Source of the DNA: Pseudomonas lini
GTDB taxonomy: Bacteria > Pseudomonadota > Gammaproteobacteria > Pseudomonadales > Pseudomonadaceae
Direction: 5' to 3'
Length of the DNA stretch: 64,000 bases
NCBI RefSeq assembly: GCF_001042905.1
Contig: NZ_JYLB01000001.1
Location: 682,001-746,000 of the forward strand
Shown here: in pieces, positions 45,741 through 56,599 of the stretch
Layout: the number at the start of each line of letters is the position of its first letter
Position numbering within the stretch: the first letter of the stretch is position 1
The notes under the pieces: generated by a model
Databases searched by the model: none
The model's input: the letters and a program-made list of their open reading frames with translations, nothing else
What the model was told of the DNA's origin: nothing
Translations under genes and position numbers: made by a program

Positions 45741-45831
45741 TGTAAGAGCTGCCGCAGGCTGCGATCCTTTGATCTTGATCTTCAACAACATCGAAACCAC
45801 CAAAAGATCGCAGCCTTCGGCAGCTCCTACA
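45741..45831. repeat. REP inverted pair that ends the GT39 gene
   Basis: Inverted GTAGGAGCTGCCGAAGGCTG arms, the left one with changes (TGTAAGAGCTGCCGCAGG). The TAG within the right arm (45827-45829) is the stop codon of the glycosyltransferase gene. Confidence 0.9.
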
Positions 45832-47425
45832 AGGGAGGCGTGTGCAGCAGGACGTAATCGTTTTTATCGAAACGCCCGCTCAATATCGGCGCCTGGGCTC
45901 CCAGCGGTGTGCCTTGCAGAGCGTGGTAGTCGCTCCGATCCATCATCAGCCAGGCCGGTCCTGGCAGCGCTTCGAGTTCTTGAATTGATTCGGTGAACAC
46001 CGGTTGCAGATCCTGCTCGATATTGACCATGAACTTGATCGCCTTGGCGTCTTTGCCCATGCCGTGCAGCACCAGCGGCGCCGGGTCTTTCTGAACCTGT
46101 GCGAATGCCGCTCGGCTGAAGGTTTGCGTGTCGTAAAGCTGACGCTCGACCGGTTCGAACACCAGGATGTAAACCGACCACAGCGCCAGGACTGCGCAAC
46201 CGGCCAATAATTCGGCCCGCCAGCGAGATCGGAACCACACCACTAGCGCGATGATTTGCAACGCGGCAAGCACGATCAGGACCGGAACAAAGGCAGCCGG
46301 TGGCGTTGGCAGACGCCGCTGCGCGATCAGTAATCCGACGATCAACAGCCCCGGAATCAGCAACCACAGCCCTTGCATCAAGGTCCGCAACCAACCGAAC
46401 ACCCGACCTTGCGCCACCTGAAACGGATACGCCGCAATGATCGCCGCCATGGGCAGCATCGGCAGCAGGTAGCGGGCCTTTTTCGCTTGGGGAATCGACA
46501 AGCCAATCATCACGATCAACCCGGCCGCCGTGCAGTACTGCAACAGGCGCAATGCCGGACCGGCCTGCCGTGGATTCGTCAGCCAGACCGCGGCCAACAC
46601 CAGCAACGCCAGCGGATAGGCGAGCGCATAGTTACCCAGCGAACGGGTGAAGTAATACAGCGAACCGCTGGCCCCTTCGCTGCCATCCATACGCCCCAAG
46701 AACTGCATGTGCACCACGTCCTGCATGAATGCCGGTCCGCCGCTGGTTTCGGCCAGCCATAGCAGCACGCCGACACACATCGCCAGCAACACGGTCGCCA
46801 GCAAGCCGAAACCGAACAACCGTGACCATTGGCGATTGAGCAGGTAATAACTGCACAGCATGCCGGCAGGAATCACCAGCCCGATCGGCCCGCGAATACC
46901 GAAGCCCAGCAGCAACAAGGCAAGCAGTAACGGCAACCGACGAGGCATCGCAAAATGATCGGTGGCGTACCCCAGGTAGAACACCGAAAACGCGACGGCC
47001 GCCAGCATCAAATCCTGGGAAACGGCACGGGTTTCAGTGACAAACGTACTGGTCAGCAACATCAAGGCGATGCTCAGCAGCGCCCAACGTCTGGAGTACG
47101 GCGTGAGCAACCGGTACATCAACGTGACGATCACCGCGGCAGCGATGGCGCTCGGCAACCAGGCGCTGAGGCTGTTGACCTGCCCGAACGGCAGGGACAA
47201 CAACCAGATGAACAGCGTCGAAACCGCTGAATAATCGGCATAGGGCTGGCCGTAGGTAGTCGGAAAAACCGATGGCCCGTGGCGCAGCATCTCCTGGGCG
47301 AACAGCACGAACCGTGAGTCGAAACCGATCGGCGCTTGCTGATAAACCCCGGCGATGAACAGCATTAGCGCCAGCAGCCCAACCCCCAGGGACTGCCGAC
47401 GAATGCCGGGCGAAACCGTGTTCAC
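45827..47425 (-). CDS. GT39/ArnT-like polyprenyl-linked glycosyltransferase
   Basis: A 532-residue polytopic protein with about 11 hydrophobic segments and a soluble C-terminal domain of about 110 residues. The N-terminal luminal loop has APIGFDSRFVLFAQEM in the position of the DE(T/S)R motif of ArnT/PMT proteins. Such enzymes move a sugar from an undecaprenyl or dolichyl phosphate carrier to lipid A or protein at the periplasmic face. The GTG start overlaps the ugd stop as GTGA, so it is the translationally coupled last gene of the arn operon. Its stop comes from a REP. Acceptor and sugar unknown. Confidence 0.85.
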   Translation of the reverse strand: MNTVSPGIRRQSLGVGLLALMLFIAGVYQQAPIGFDSRFVLFAQEMLRHGPSVFPTTYGQPYADYSAVSTLFIWLLSLPFGQVNSLSAWLPSAIAAAVIVTLMYRLLTPYSRRWALLSIALMLLTSTFVTETRAVSQDLMLAAVAFSVFYLGYATDHFAMPRRLPLLLALLLLGFGIRGPIGLVIPAGMLCSYYLLNRQWSRLFGFGLLATVLLAMCVGVLLWLAETSGGPAFMQDVVHMQFLGRMDGSEGASGSLYYFTRSLGNYALAYPLALLVLAAVWLTNPRQAGPALRLLQYCTAAGLIVMIGLSIPQAKKARYLLPMLPMAAIIAAYPFQVAQGRVFGWLRTLMQGLWLLIPGLLIVGLLIAQRRLPTPPAAFVPVLIVLAALQIIALVVWFRSRWRAELLAGCAVLALWSVYILVFEPVERQLYDTQTFSRAAFAQVQKDPAPLVLHGMGKDAKAIKFMVNIEQDLQPVFTESIQELEALPGPAWLMMDRSDYHALQGTPLGAQAPILSGRFDKNDYVLLHTPPL

Positions 47426-48801
47426 GCCACGACCGAGGCCGCAGGCCATTGCTGATGGGGAATCGGCAGGTTGCGCGATTCACCGCGGCCCATCGGGAAG
47501 TACAGGAAACCGCTGCGGGCCAGGCGCTCGGCGTCGTACAGGTTGCGCCCGTCGAAGATCACCGGCGCGTTAAGCCGTTGCTGGATCAGGTTGAAGTCCG
47601 GCGCCTTGAACTGCTGCCACTCGGTGCAAATGATCAAGGCGTCGGCCCCGGTAAGAACCGATTCTGGTGTGCCCATAAGCATCAGCTTAGATTCGTCCGG
47701 GTAAAGGTGTTGGGTTTCCTGCATGGCTTCCGGGTCGAACGCCCGCACATGAGCCCCTGCAGCCCACAGCGATTCCAGCAGCACCCGGCTCGGCGCGTCG
47801 CGCATGTCGTCGGTATTGGGCTTGAAGGCCAGGCCCCACACGGCGAAGGTCCTGCCACGTAAATCGCCTTTGTAGAAGGCGTTGATGCGTTCGAACAGTT
47901 TGTGTTTCTGCCGCTGGTTGATGGCTTCCACCGCTTGCAGCAGGTCGCTGGAGCAGTGGGCCTGTTCGGCACTGTGAATCAGCGCGCGCATGTCCTTGGG
48001 GAAACACGAGCCACCGTAACCGCAGCCGGGATAGATGAAGTGATAACCGATGCGTGAATCGGCGCCAATGCCCAGCCGCACTGACTCGATGTCGGCGCCC
48101 AGGTGCTCGGCCAGTTCGGCGATCTGGTTGATGAAACTGATCTTGGTCGCCAGCATGCAGTTGGCGGCGTATTTGGTCAGTTCGGCGCTACGCAGGTCCA
48201 TGAACATGATGCGGTCATGGTTGCGGTTGAACGGGGCGTAGAGGTCGCGCATCACGTCGCGCACGTCATCGCGTTCACAGCCGATGACAATGCGGTCCGG
48301 GCGCCGGCAATCGGCCACGGCCGAACCTTCCTTGAGAAATTCGGGGTTGGAGACAATATCGAACTGTAGCAACCGACCGACTTTGAGCAGGCACTTTTCG
48401 ATATGCGCGCGCAGCGTATCGCCCGTGCCCACCGGCACCGTGGATTTCTCCACCAGAATCACCGGTTGTTCACGGTGACGCGCCACCGCTTCACCCACCG
48501 ACAGCACGTAGCGCAGGTCCGCCGAACCATCGTCCCGGGACGGCGTGCCGACAGCGACGAACAGTACCTGGCCATGTTGCACCGCGAATTTTTCGTCCGT
48601 GGTGAACTGCAGCCGTTTGGCTTCCAGGCTCTCACGCACCAGGCTGGCCAGCCCCGGTTCGAAGATGCTGACGTGGCCTTGTTGCAGCAGCGCGACTTTT
48701 TCCTCGTCAATGTCCATGCACACCACGTCGTGGCCGACTTCAGCCAGGACGGCAGCTTGCACCAGGCCAACGTAACCGCTGCCAAATACACTGATTTTCA
48801 T
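47422..48801 (-). CDS. ugd: UDP-glucose 6-dehydrogenase Ugd
   Basis: A 459-residue enzyme that oxidises UDP-glucose twice with NAD to UDP-glucuronate, the entry substrate for aminoarabinose synthesis. NAD motif [20 protein letters not shown] at the N-terminus; catalytic Cys266 in YGGSCFPKD. Its ATG overlaps the arnF stop by four bases and it sits where the ugd gene lies in the Pseudomonas aeruginosa arn operon. GGAG precedes the start. Confidence 0.94.
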   Translation of the reverse strand: MKISVFGSGYVGLVQAAVLAEVGHDVVCMDIDEEKVALLQQGHVSIFEPGLASLVRESLEAKRLQFTTDEKFAVQHGQVLFVAVGTPSRDDGSADLRYVLSVGEAVARHREQPVILVEKSTVPVGTGDTLRAHIEKCLLKVGRLLQFDIVSNPEFLKEGSAVADCRRPDRIVIGCERDDVRDVMRDLYAPFNRNHDRIMFMDLRSAELTKYAANCMLATKISFINQIAELAEHLGADIESVRLGIGADSRIGYHFIYPGCGYGGSCFPKDMRALIHSAEQAHCSSDLLQAVEAINQRQKHKLFERINAFYKGDLRGRTFAVWGLAFKPNTDDMRDAPSRVLLESLWAAGAHVRAFDPEAMQETQHLYPDESKLMLMGTPESVLTGADALIICTEWQQFKAPDFNLIQQRLNAPVIFDGRNLYDAERLARSGFLYFPMGRGESRNLPIPHQQWPAASVVA

Positions 48802-49211
48802 GGAGCTCTCCTGATAGTGGGCGTGTGAGCGGGTCGCGAGTTGATGGTGACGACACCGAGGATGACCAGCGCCACCCCCAGGGTTTTCGAAAGGCTGAAG
48901 GTTTCGTTGAACACAGGCAGGCTGGCGGCCAGCACGTACACCAGCGCGTAGCTGATGCTCAGCAGTGAATACGCCCGACCCAGGGGCAAATCCCGCAGGG
49001 CGGCGAGCCAGGTGAACATCGACACGGCATAGGCGAGGATGGCGGCCAGCACGACGGACACGGCGGTCGCATCGACGCTGCCGTTGCTCAAGGCGCTTAT
49101 CAACTGTTCGGGATGGGGCAGGCGGGTCATGCTCCAGCGCATGCCCAACTGCGCGGCGCTGCCCAGCAGCACGCTGGCCAAGGCGAAGACGAGTCCGCGA
49201 CGCAGGCTCAT
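48798..49211 (-). CDS. arnF: 4-amino-4-deoxy-L-arabinose-phosphoundecaprenol flippase subunit ArnF
   Basis: A 137-residue inner-membrane protein with four hydrophobic segments of the small EamA/SMR type. With ArnE it would flip undecaprenyl-phosphate-L-Ara4N to the periplasmic face. It overlaps arnE and ugd by four bases on each side. The reading frame extends further upstream inside arnE, but the ATG at 49211 gives the usual length. Confidence 0.9.
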   Translation of the reverse strand: MSLRRGLVFALASVLLGSAAQLGMRWSMTRLPHPEQLISALSNGSVDATAVSVVLAAILAYAVSMFTWLAALRDLPLGRAYSLLSISYALVYVLAASLPVFNETFSLSKTLGVALVILGVVTINSRPAHTPTIRRAP

Positions 49212-49552
49212 GCGTGTTGCCCCAGCAAGACCACACCCGCGATCACCAGCGCCACGCCCAACCAGTGACGGCGGTCGATGGTTTCGTGGAAGACGAAGCG
49301 GGCGACCAATGTGATCAACACGAAATTCAGGCTGAGCATGGGATAGGCGACGCCGACTTCGAGGCGTTGCAACACCAGCAGCCAGACCAGCAAGCCCAAT
49401 CCCAGAGAGGCGAGCGCCAGCCACAGCCACGGCGAACGCAGCTTCTCACCCCAGCCCGACGCCTTGCCGCGCCAACTTTCCACGGCGTATTTCTGGGCGA
49501 TTTGGCCCAGGCAGGTCAGCAGGCAGGCAGTTAAAACGAGCAGCAGGCTCAT
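49208..49552 (-). CDS. arnE: 4-amino-4-deoxy-L-arabinose-phosphoundecaprenol flippase subunit ArnE
   Basis: A 114-residue protein with four membrane segments. [14 protein letters not shown] after TM1 and the C-terminal [16 protein letters not shown] are typical of ArnE. Its partner ArnF is encoded next. Start and stop each overlap the neighbouring gene by four bases. Confidence 0.92.
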   Translation of the reverse strand: MSLLLVLTACLLTCLGQIAQKYAVESWRGKASGWGEKLRSPWLWLALASLGLGLLVWLLVLQRLEVGVAYPMLSLNFVLITLVARFVFHETIDRRHWLGVALVIAGVVLLGQHA

Positions 49553-51198
49553 GACGCCTCCTGAGGAAAGATCAGAATCACCAGGTTGCCTTGCTCATAA
49601 CGTTTGCCATCCTTGGGCAGTCGTTCGATTTCTTGCAGCTCGCCATCGCCCTTGACCCGCATCACCACGCCGACCGAACCACTCTGGCGGGCTTCGCGCA
49701 TCCACTGTCGAACCTTGTCCGGGTCGACTCGCTGCTTCGCTGAATCAGGATAGGCGAGGCCATATTTCAATTCGCCTATCGTGTTGTACAACGCCACGTC
49801 GGGGCGTTTCAGGCGCCAGGCCAGGGCTGAAGCGGCGCCCAGGTCATTGCTCAACAGCTTGCCGCTTTGCGCCAGTTCCTCGGCGTGTTCGAGGACGAAC
49901 TGATCGGGCATCTTGTTTGCCACCACCGAATCGGGCATCCCGGCCGGCAGCACGCCGATCAGCAGCAAACTGCCGAAGGCCGGTGCCGCCCAGCATTGCA
50001 ACGGGCGGAACGCTTGCAGCAGGTTTGCCATGATCCAGCCGATCAAACCGATGAACACCAGCACCAGGTTGTGCAGTTCATGGGCGTACAGCGGGTTTTT
50101 CAGTTGCAGCCAGACCAGCGTAATCAGGGTGATCAGGCCCAGCGTCAGGTTCAGCAGGCCATTGATCCCCAGTACCCGGCCCTGTTCCAGCTTCAAATGG
50201 TCTGCCAGTGCATGGCCCAGCAACAATGCGAGGGGCAGCAGGCAGGGCAAGATGTAGGTCGGCAATTTGCCGTTGCTCAGGCTGAAAAACGCCAACGGCA
50301 TCAGCAGCCACAGCAACAGGAAAGCGATGCCTGCCTGATGCCGGGTCTGCCACGCCTGTTTCAGTGCCGTGGGCAGCAACGCCGCCCACGGCAGACTGAA
50401 CGCCACCAGCAACGGCAAATAGAACCACCACGGTGCGTCATGCTGGGCGTCATCCCCGGCGAAGCGACGAATGTGTTCATGCCAGAAGAAGAACCGCCAG
50501 TAATCGGGTTCCTGCGCATGCACCGCCAAGGCCCACGGCAGGCTGACCGCGATGGCCACGACAATCGCCACCGCGCCGTAAGTCAGCAGCTCGCGCCAGC
50601 GTTTTTGCCAGAGCATCCAGGGCAGGGCGATCAGCACCGGCAGCAGCCAGGCGAGGAACCCCTTGGTCATGAAGCCCATGCCGCAGGCCAGCCCCAGCAT
50701 CGCCCAGCCGAGCAGACGCGGGCCACGGTTGACGCTGTCCAGCGCAAACCACAAAGCCACCAGACTCAGGTTGACCCAGAAAGTGAATTGCGGATCGAGG
50801 TTGGCGTAGCCGGCTTGTCCGGCGACGATGGTAAAACTCATGTACAGCAGCGCGCAGGCGAAGCTCTTGCGCGGCTCGTTCCACAGCCGTCGGGCGATCA
50901 GATAACACAGCCACACGCTCAACCCGGTGCTCAGCGCCGAGGCGATACGCACACCAAACAGGTTGTCGCCAAATAGCGCCTGACCAATGGCGATCATCCA
51001 ATAACCGGCCACTGGCTTTTCGAAGTAACGCAGGCTCATGAAGTGCGGCGACACCCAGTTACCGCTCAGGAGCATGTCCTGGCTGATCTGGGCATAGCGT
51101 GTTTCGTCGGGAATCCATAAACCGTGAGTACCCAGTGGCAGCAAATACGCCAGCGCCAAAACGACCAGCAAAAACGGCAGTGTCCAGCGCTGGCTCAT
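49549..51198 (-). CDS. arnT: Undecaprenyl phosphate-L-Ara4N transferase ArnT
   Basis: A 549-residue GT-C glycosyltransferase with about 12 membrane segments and a periplasmic C-terminal domain. The catalytic loop [18 protein letters not shown] carries the conserved Asp-Glu pair. [20 protein letters not shown] and [14 protein letters not shown] are further ArnT hallmarks. It transfers L-Ara4N to lipid A phosphates on the outer leaflet of the inner membrane, lowering negative charge and giving polymyxin and cationic-peptide resistance. Confidence 0.95.
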   Translation of the reverse strand: MSQRWTLPFLLVVLALAYLLPLGTHGLWIPDETRYAQISQDMLLSGNWVSPHFMSLRYFEKPVAGYWMIAIGQALFGDNLFGVRIASALSTGLSVWLCYLIARRLWNEPRKSFACALLYMSFTIVAGQAGYANLDPQFTFWVNLSLVALWFALDSVNRGPRLLGWAMLGLACGMGFMTKGFLAWLLPVLIALPWMLWQKRWRELLTYGAVAIVVAIAVSLPWALAVHAQEPDYWRFFFWHEHIRRFAGDDAQHDAPWWFYLPLLVAFSLPWAALLPTALKQAWQTRHQAGIAFLLLWLLMPLAFFSLSNGKLPTYILPCLLPLALLLGHALADHLKLEQGRVLGINGLLNLTLGLITLITLVWLQLKNPLYAHELHNLVLVFIGLIGWIMANLLQAFRPLQCWAAPAFGSLLLIGVLPAGMPDSVVANKMPDQFVLEHAEELAQSGKLLSNDLGAASALAWRLKRPDVALYNTIGELKYGLAYPDSAKQRVDPDKVRQWMREARQSGSVGVVMRVKGDGELQEIERLPKDGKRYEQGNLVILIFPQEAS

Positions 51199-52079
51199 GC
51201 GCCTTGTACCCCCAGCCAGCCTTCACGGCCCTCGAGGGTGCCGCGCGCGACATGGCCCATGGGCAAAGTGGCGGGAGCCTCGGGCAGCAGATTGCCCAGG
51301 GGTTGGAAGTGAATGTCCTGCCGACGCGCTTCGGCCAGCAGTTGACGGAAATCGTTGGCCATTAGAATCCCTTCTACTTCGGCATGGATCGTGTAGACGT
51401 TGAGTGTTTGCGGGGTGAACCGCTCAAGAATGAACGCGTTGAAGTCCTTGGCCGCGACAGCCGAGCCGACCACCTCGTCGAAGGTCGGCAGGTCCACGGG
51501 AATCTGCGGTGTGCCTGGACTGCCATCGGCCAATGTTGGCCGGAACAGGCGCTGGCCCCGACAATCGCTGTTGTAGCGAAAGCCGAAAGCCTGCTTGGCC
51601 TCGATCACTCGCTCGTCCGCCCGCCAACCGGCAGACGCCGAGCACTCGACTTTTTGCCCGAGGATGTCGTTGAGGCTGTCGACGCCACGGCGAATCTGCT
51701 CGATCAACTGCGCCTCGCTCCAGCGCCCGGCATTGGCCTGCCAGCCATGGTGATCCCAGGCGTGCAGGCCGACTTCATGCCCACCCGCCAGGGCCTGACG
51801 CATCAGGTGTCCGAGGTCTCGGCCAATGGGTTTGCCCGGCCAAGCGGTGCCGGCCAGCACAATGTCCCAGCCATACAGGTCGGCGGCGTTGGAACGCAGC
51901 ATCTTCCAGAGAAACTGCGGGCGGATCAGGCGCCACAAGTGGCGCCCCATATTGTCTGGCCCGACACTGAAGAAAAACGTCGCCTTGACCTGAGCCTCAT
52001 CGAGCATGTCCAGCAGCCGCGGCACCCCCTCACGGGTGCCTCGGTAAGTGTCGACATCGATTCGTAGGCCTGCCTGCAT
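51195..52079 (-). CDS. arnD: 4-deoxy-4-formamido-L-arabinose-phosphoundecaprenol deformylase ArnD
   Basis: A 294-residue NodB-type polysaccharide deacetylase. Metal and catalytic motifs are [13 protein letters not shown] near the start, HAWDHHGWQ and the Trp-rich GWRADERV. The segment [20 protein letters not shown] is diagnostic for ArnD. It removes the formyl group from the lipid-linked sugar before flipping. The ATG at 52079 overlaps the arnA stop by one base; a second ATG at 52085 would add two residues. Confidence 0.93.
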   Translation of the reverse strand: MQAGLRIDVDTYRGTREGVPRLLDMLDEAQVKATFFFSVGPDNMGRHLWRLIRPQFLWKMLRSNAADLYGWDIVLAGTAWPGKPIGRDLGHLMRQALAGGHEVGLHAWDHHGWQANAGRWSEAQLIEQIRRGVDSLNDILGQKVECSASAGWRADERVIEAKQAFGFRYNSDCRGQRLFRPTLADGSPGTPQIPVDLPTFDEVVGSAVAAKDFNAFILERFTPQTLNVYTIHAEVEGILMANDFRQLLAEARRQDIHFQPLGNLLPEAPATLPMGHVARGTLEGREGWLGVQGA

Positions 52080-54085
52080 CAGCATGATTCTTCTGTAGAT
52101 TGCTCCGCCCGTTCGAGCATGGCCTCGCGCAAGAAGAAATCCAGCGTGTTGCCAATGGTCTCGCTCATCTGCACCGTTGGTATCCAGTCAAGCAGACGTT
52201 TGGCGTTGGCGATGCTCGGTTTGCGATGAGACACGTCCTGATAGCCAGTGCCGTAGAAGGCTTTGCTTTCGATATCGCGGAAGCCGGCGAACGGCGGGAA
52301 GTTGTTGCGCAGCGGGTGCGCCTCGAACTGGCGCAGCAGTTCTTCGCCCAACTGACGAATGCTGGCTTCGTTGTCGGGGTTGCCGATGTTGATGATCTGG
52401 CCGTTGCAGGCGTCGTTCTCGTTGTCGATGATCCGCGCCAGGGCTTCGACGCCATCGGCGATGTCGGTGAAGCAGCGTTTTTGCTCGCCGCCGTCGAACA
52501 GACGAATCGGCGTGCCTTCCACCAGGTTCAGGATCAACTGGGTGATGGCTCGGGAACTGCCGATGCGCGCCGAGTCCAGCCGGTCCAGGCGTGGGCCCAT
52601 CCAGTTGAAAGGACGGAACAGAGTGAAATTCAGGTCTCTCTGGCCGTAAGCCCAGATCACCCGGTCGAGCAACTGCTTGGAGGTCGAATAGATCCAGCGT
52701 TGCTTGTTGATCGGCCCGACCACCAGGTTGGAGCTGTCTTCGTCGAAGTTGCCGTCCTGGCACATGCCATAGACTTCGGAGGTCGACGGGAAAATCACGC
52801 GCTTGTTGTACTTGACGCAGTAGCGAACCAGTTTCAGGTTCTCTTCGAAGTCCAGTTCGAACACGCGCAGCGGATTGCGGGTGTATTCGATCGGCGTGGC
52901 AATCGCCACCAGTGGCAGGATCACGTCGCACTTCTTGATGTGGTACTCGATCCATTCCGAATGGATGCTGATGTCGCCTTCGACGAAGTGGAAGTTCGGA
53001 TGACTGCGCAGCCGCTCAATGGCGTCCGAGCCGATGTCCAGGCCGTACACTTCATAGCGGTCGTCACGCAGCAGGCGTTCGGACAGGTGATTGCCGATGA
53101 AACCGTTGACGCCGAGGATCAGCACCCGGGTGCGACGTGGCCCACGGCCCGATTCGGCGCCACGCAATACCGAACCATCGACCAGCCCCAGTTCGTTGGC
53201 CAGTTGCGGGCCGCTCAAGTACAGACCGTTGTCATTACGCTGGCCGGCATTGATCACCAGCGAGTCTTCGCCACAGGCGATTCGCAATGGATCGACGCTG
53301 ATGACCCGGCCCGGGGCCAGGCCTTCATTGTCCTTTGCCACGTCCGCGCTCCAGACAATCAGCTTGTGCTCGCCCACCGCGCAGAACGCGCCCGGATAAG
53401 GCTGGGTCACGGCGCGGACCAGATTGAACAGCTGTTCAGCGGGTTTGTTCCAGAGCAGTTTGCCGTCCGCCGGGGTGCGACGGCCAAACACCGTGGCTTG
53501 GGATTCATCTTGTGGGGTTTCACTGACTTTGCCCTGAAGCAGCGCCGGCAAGGTATCGCGCAGCAGATCGGTGGCAGACACGCGCAATTTGCCGTGCAGG
53601 ATCAGCGCGGTGTCGCTGCGCTCGATCGCCACCCGTTGCTGAGCGATGATCGCGCCGGCGTCGGCACGTTTGACCATGCGGTGCAGGGTCACGCCGGTTT
53701 CGGTTTCACCGTTGACCAGCACCCAGTTGGCCGGTGCCCGGCCACGGTAGCGAGGCAACAACGAACCGTGCAGGTTGAACGCGCCTTTACTGGCCGTGGC
53801 CAACAGCGGTTCGCTCAACAGATTGCGGTAGTAGAACGAGAACAGGTAATCGGGGTTGAGCTGGCTGATGCGTTCGATCCACAGCGGATGGTTGGCGTCT
53901 TCCGGGGCGTGCACCGGGATGCCTTTGCGCGCGCACAGCTGCGCAACCGAGCCGTAGAACGCGTTTTCCTTCGGATCGTCGGGATGGGTGAACACGGCGG
54001 CAATCTCGTAACCCGAGTCGAGCAGGGTTTCGATGCCGGCACAGCCAATATCGTGATAGGCGAAGACAACAGCTTTTGCGCTCAT
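52079..54085 (-). CDS. arnA: Bifunctional UDP-Ara4N formyltransferase / UDP-glucuronate decarboxylase ArnA
   Basis: A 668-residue two-domain enzyme. The N-terminal half is a formyltransferase using N10-formyl-tetrahydrofolate ([20 protein letters not shown] with the catalytic His). The C-terminal half, from about residue 315, is an SDR decarboxylase with [18 protein letters not shown] and YSTSKQ. It oxidatively decarboxylates UDP-GlcA and later formylates UDP-Ara4N. The start ATG overlaps arnC by four bases. Confidence 0.95.
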   Translation of the reverse strand: MSAKAVVFAYHDIGCAGIETLLDSGYEIAAVFTHPDDPKENAFYGSVAQLCARKGIPVHAPEDANHPLWIERISQLNPDYLFSFYYRNLLSEPLLATASKGAFNLHGSLLPRYRGRAPANWVLVNGETETGVTLHRMVKRADAGAIIAQQRVAIERSDTALILHGKLRVSATDLLRDTLPALLQGKVSETPQDESQATVFGRRTPADGKLLWNKPAEQLFNLVRAVTQPYPGAFCAVGEHKLIVWSADVAKDNEGLAPGRVISVDPLRIACGEDSLVINAGQRNDNGLYLSGPQLANELGLVDGSVLRGAESGRGPRRTRVLILGVNGFIGNHLSERLLRDDRYEVYGLDIGSDAIERLRSHPNFHFVEGDISIHSEWIEYHIKKCDVILPLVAIATPIEYTRNPLRVFELDFEENLKLVRYCVKYNKRVIFPSTSEVYGMCQDGNFDEDSSNLVVGPINKQRWIYSTSKQLLDRVIWAYGQRDLNFTLFRPFNWMGPRLDRLDSARIGSSRAITQLILNLVEGTPIRLFDGGEQKRCFTDIADGVEALARIIDNENDACNGQIINIGNPDNEASIRQLGEELLRQFEAHPLRNNFPPFAGFRDIESKAFYGTGYQDVSHRKPSIANAKRLLDWIPTVQMSETIGNTLDFFLREAMLERAEQSTEESC

Positions 54086-55101
54086 GAGAGAACCTGATCT
54101 GAAGAAGTGGAAGTGAGGCCGTCGACGGTGACTACGGGAGCAGGGGTAGAGGGGTGGCTGCGCAGAACCTTTTCGATGAAGAACCGTGGGCGCGCCCGGA
54201 CGTCGCTGTACATGCGGCCCAGGTACTCGCCCAACAGGCCCATGCCGATGAACTGCCCACCGGTGAAAACGAACAGCACCGCAAACAGTACAAACAGCCC
54301 GTCGCCGGCCCACTCGGCGCCGAAGACCAGGCGCAGGACGATCAGCATGACGGCGAACAACAAACCGAGGCCGGCCATGCCGAAGCCGACGATGCTCAGT
54401 AATCGCAGCGGTGTGGTGGTCATGCAGGTGATCAGGTCGAACATCAGGCTGATCAGGCGCATCGGGCTGTATTTGGATTCGCCGTGTTCGCGCTCGGCGT
54501 GGGTCACCAGAATTTCCGTGGTGTGCCGGGCGAAGCTGTTGGCCAGGATCGGGATGAAGGTGCTGCGTTCGCGGCAGGCGAGCATGGCGTCGACGATGGT
54601 CCGGCGATAGGCGCGCAGCATGCAGCCGTAGTCGCTCATGGCGACGCCGGTGGAACGCTGCACGGCGAGGTTGATCAGCTTCGATGGCCAACGACGCAAG
54701 GCAGAGTCCTGACGATTGTTGCGCACCGTGGCGACCACGTCGTAACCCAGTTCGGCCTGAGCCACCAGCCGCGGGATTTCTTCCGGCGGGTTTTGCAGGT
54801 CGGCGTCTAGGGTGATGACCACATCACCTTTGCACTGTTCGAACCCGGCCATGATCGCTGCGTGCTGGCCGTAGTTACGATTAAGAATGACCGCCACCAC
54901 CGGGCTGCACTCGCGACTGGCAGCGTCCTCGAGGATCTGCGCCGAGTTGTCGCGACTGCCGTCATCGACCAACACAATTTCGTAATCCTGATGCAGTTGC
55001 CGGCACGCCGCTTCGGTGCGCCGGAGCAACTCGGGCAGGCTGTCTTGCTCGTTGTAGACCGGGATGACGATTGACACGCAACGGATCGGATAAGGTTTCA
55101 C
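54082..55101 (-). CDS. arnC: Undecaprenyl-phosphate 4-deoxy-4-formamido-L-arabinose transferase ArnC
   Basis: A 339-residue GT2 glycosyltransferase. [18 protein letters not shown] starts the GT-A domain, the metal-binding motif is in [14 protein letters not shown], and two C-terminal hydrophobic hairpins ([20 protein letters not shown] and [19 protein letters not shown]) anchor it to the inner membrane. It attaches L-Ara4FN to undecaprenyl phosphate. Overlaps arnB and arnA by four bases each. Confidence 0.95.
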   Translation of the reverse strand: MKPYPIRCVSIVIPVYNEQDSLPELLRRTEAACRQLHQDYEIVLVDDGSRDNSAQILEDAASRECSPVVAVILNRNYGQHAAIMAGFEQCKGDVVITLDADLQNPPEEIPRLVAQAELGYDVVATVRNNRQDSALRRWPSKLINLAVQRSTGVAMSDYGCMLRAYRRTIVDAMLACRERSTFIPILANSFARHTTEILVTHAEREHGESKYSPMRLISLMFDLITCMTTTPLRLLSIVGFGMAGLGLLFAVMLIVLRLVFGAEWAGDGLFVLFAVLFVFTGGQFIGMGLLGEYLGRMYSDVRARPRFFIEKVLRSHPSTPAPVVTVDGLTSTSSDQVLS

Positions 55102-56246
55102 AGGCTTTTGTCCAATGTGTTTTCAATGGCGCCGACAACACGATCGACGTCATCGGTGGTCATGTCGGGGAACAACGGGATCGAACACAGCCGCGCCGAA
55201 TTCCATTCGGTGTTAGGCAGGTAGATGTTGGGGAAACGGCGGCGGTAGAAGGTGTGCAGGTGCGTGGCGATGAAGTGAATGCCGGTGCCGATGTTCTGTT
55301 CCTGCAAAGCCTTCATGAACGCCTCGCGGTCCAGCCCGCAACGTTCGGTGTCGATGCGCAGAATGAACAGGTGCCAGGCGTGCTGCTGCGCATACGCCGG
55401 AATGGCCAGCGGTTGCACCGGCAAGCCTTCCAGGCGTTGCAGATAGGTCTGGGCCAGCTCCGTGCGCTTGGCGTTGATCGCGTCCAGACGCTTCAATTGC
55501 ACCAGGGCAATGGCCGCGTTGATGTCGGCCAGGTTGTACTTGAAGCCAGGCTCAATCACTTGGGCCTGAGGTTTGCGGCCGTGGGTCAGGCGGTCGTAGG
55601 CATCCACGCCCAAGCCATGAAATTTGAGCATGCGCACTCGAGCGGCCAGGGCTTCATCGTCGCTGACGAACATTGCACCCTCGGCGCAGGTCATGTTCTT
55701 GATCGCGTGGAATGAGAAGATCGCCGTGCCTTGGGCGCCGACGTGACGACCTTTATAGAAAGTGCCCGCCGCATGCGCAGCGTCTTCGATGACGGCGATG
55801 CCGTGTTTGTCGGCCAGCGCGTAAAGCGGATCGAGGTCGAACGCGGCTCCGGCGTAATGCACCGGAATGATTGCCCTGGTGCGCGGCGTGATTGCCGCTT
55901 CGATGCTCGCCAGGTCGCTCATCAACGTGTCGCGATCAACGTCGACGAAAACCGGCGTCGCGCCGAGCAGGCAGATCATGTTGGCGGTCGATACCCAGGT
56001 CTGGGATGGTGTGATGACTTCGTCGCCGGGACCAATTCCCAATGCCAGTAACGTGATGTGCATCCCGCCGGTGGCTGAAGACAATGCGACGGCATGGCGA
56101 CAGCCGACATAGTTGGCGAAGTGCTCTTCCAGTTGCTGGTTTTTCGGCCCGGTAGTGATCCAGCCGGAGCGCAGTACTTGTTCTACCGCGGCTATTTCTT
56201 CATCGCCGATACTGGGGCGGGAGAAGGGGAGAAACGCCTGATTCAT
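55098..56246 (-). CDS. arnB: UDP-4-amino-4-deoxy-L-arabinose aminotransferase ArnB
   Basis: A 382-residue DegT/DnrJ/EryC1-type PLP aminotransferase. PLP lysine Lys183 lies in [14 protein letters not shown], and the phosphate-binding [10 protein letters not shown] is at about 55-63. It transaminates the 4-keto-arabinose nucleotide with glutamate. First gene of the operon, with GGAG upstream of the ATG. Regulation is normally by PhoP and PmrA in Pseudomonas; no such genes are in this window. Confidence 0.95.
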   Translation of the reverse strand: MNQAFLPFSRPSIGDEEIAAVEQVLRSGWITTGPKNQQLEEHFANYVGCRHAVALSSATGGMHITLLALGIGPGDEVITPSQTWVSTANMICLLGATPVFVDVDRDTLMSDLASIEAAITPRTRAIIPVHYAGAAFDLDPLYALADKHGIAVIEDAAHAAGTFYKGRHVGAQGTAIFSFHAIKNMTCAEGAMFVSDDEALAARVRMLKFHGLGVDAYDRLTHGRKPQAQVIEPGFKYNLADINAAIALVQLKRLDAINAKRTELAQTYLQRLEGLPVQPLAIPAYAQQHAWHLFILRIDTERCGLDREAFMKALQEQNIGTGIHFIATHLHTFYRRRFPNIYLPNTEWNSARLCSIPLFPDMTTDDVDRVVGAIENTLDKSL

Positions 56247-56599
56247 AGTAATCTCCGGGCGAACGAAGCCCTTCAGCGAAATCGCCGAAAGAAGCGTGTT
56301 TTCAAAGGCTTAGCCGATAAGCCAAGAAGCCATCAATTGACTTTGCCGGCCATGACCGGCAGCGTGACGGCCCCGCGGGCTCGTCGAATGAAGGGAAGGT
56401 TATGCCCGTTTTTGTCAAAGGAACATGAAAAAGCGGTGGGCGAATCGTTTATCTGAAGCTCATACAGCCACTGTTCAGACTTGTGCCGTTTATCCCGTTT
56501 TTTAGCGTAAGAGCGCGACAGAAGTGCCGCGCTTTATATTAAGTAGATTTCATTGTTTAGTTATTTTTTTGAACTTTATTCATTTTCAAGGCCGTTTCA
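56247..56599. other. Intergenic region between arnB and the recombinase gene
   Basis: 353 bases without a gene, holding the divergent promoters. On the arnB side there are two small hairpins (GGCTTA-N5-TAAGCC at 56307-56323, and GCCGG-N6-CCGGC nearby) that would lie in the arn leader RNA. The stretch 56490-56590 is strikingly AT-rich. I could not identify a convincing PhoP or PmrA box. Confidence 0.6.

Noticed and set aside
52100..54097. 665-codon plus-strand open frame opposite arnA
   Set aside because: It is the antisense shadow of arnA; composition follows the third-position bias of the real gene and the product resembles nothing.
56446..56494. Two CGTTTATC repeats upstream of arnB as PhoP boxes
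   Set aside because: PhoP half-sites should be about 11 bases apart; these are 41 bases apart, so the resemblance is probably accidental.
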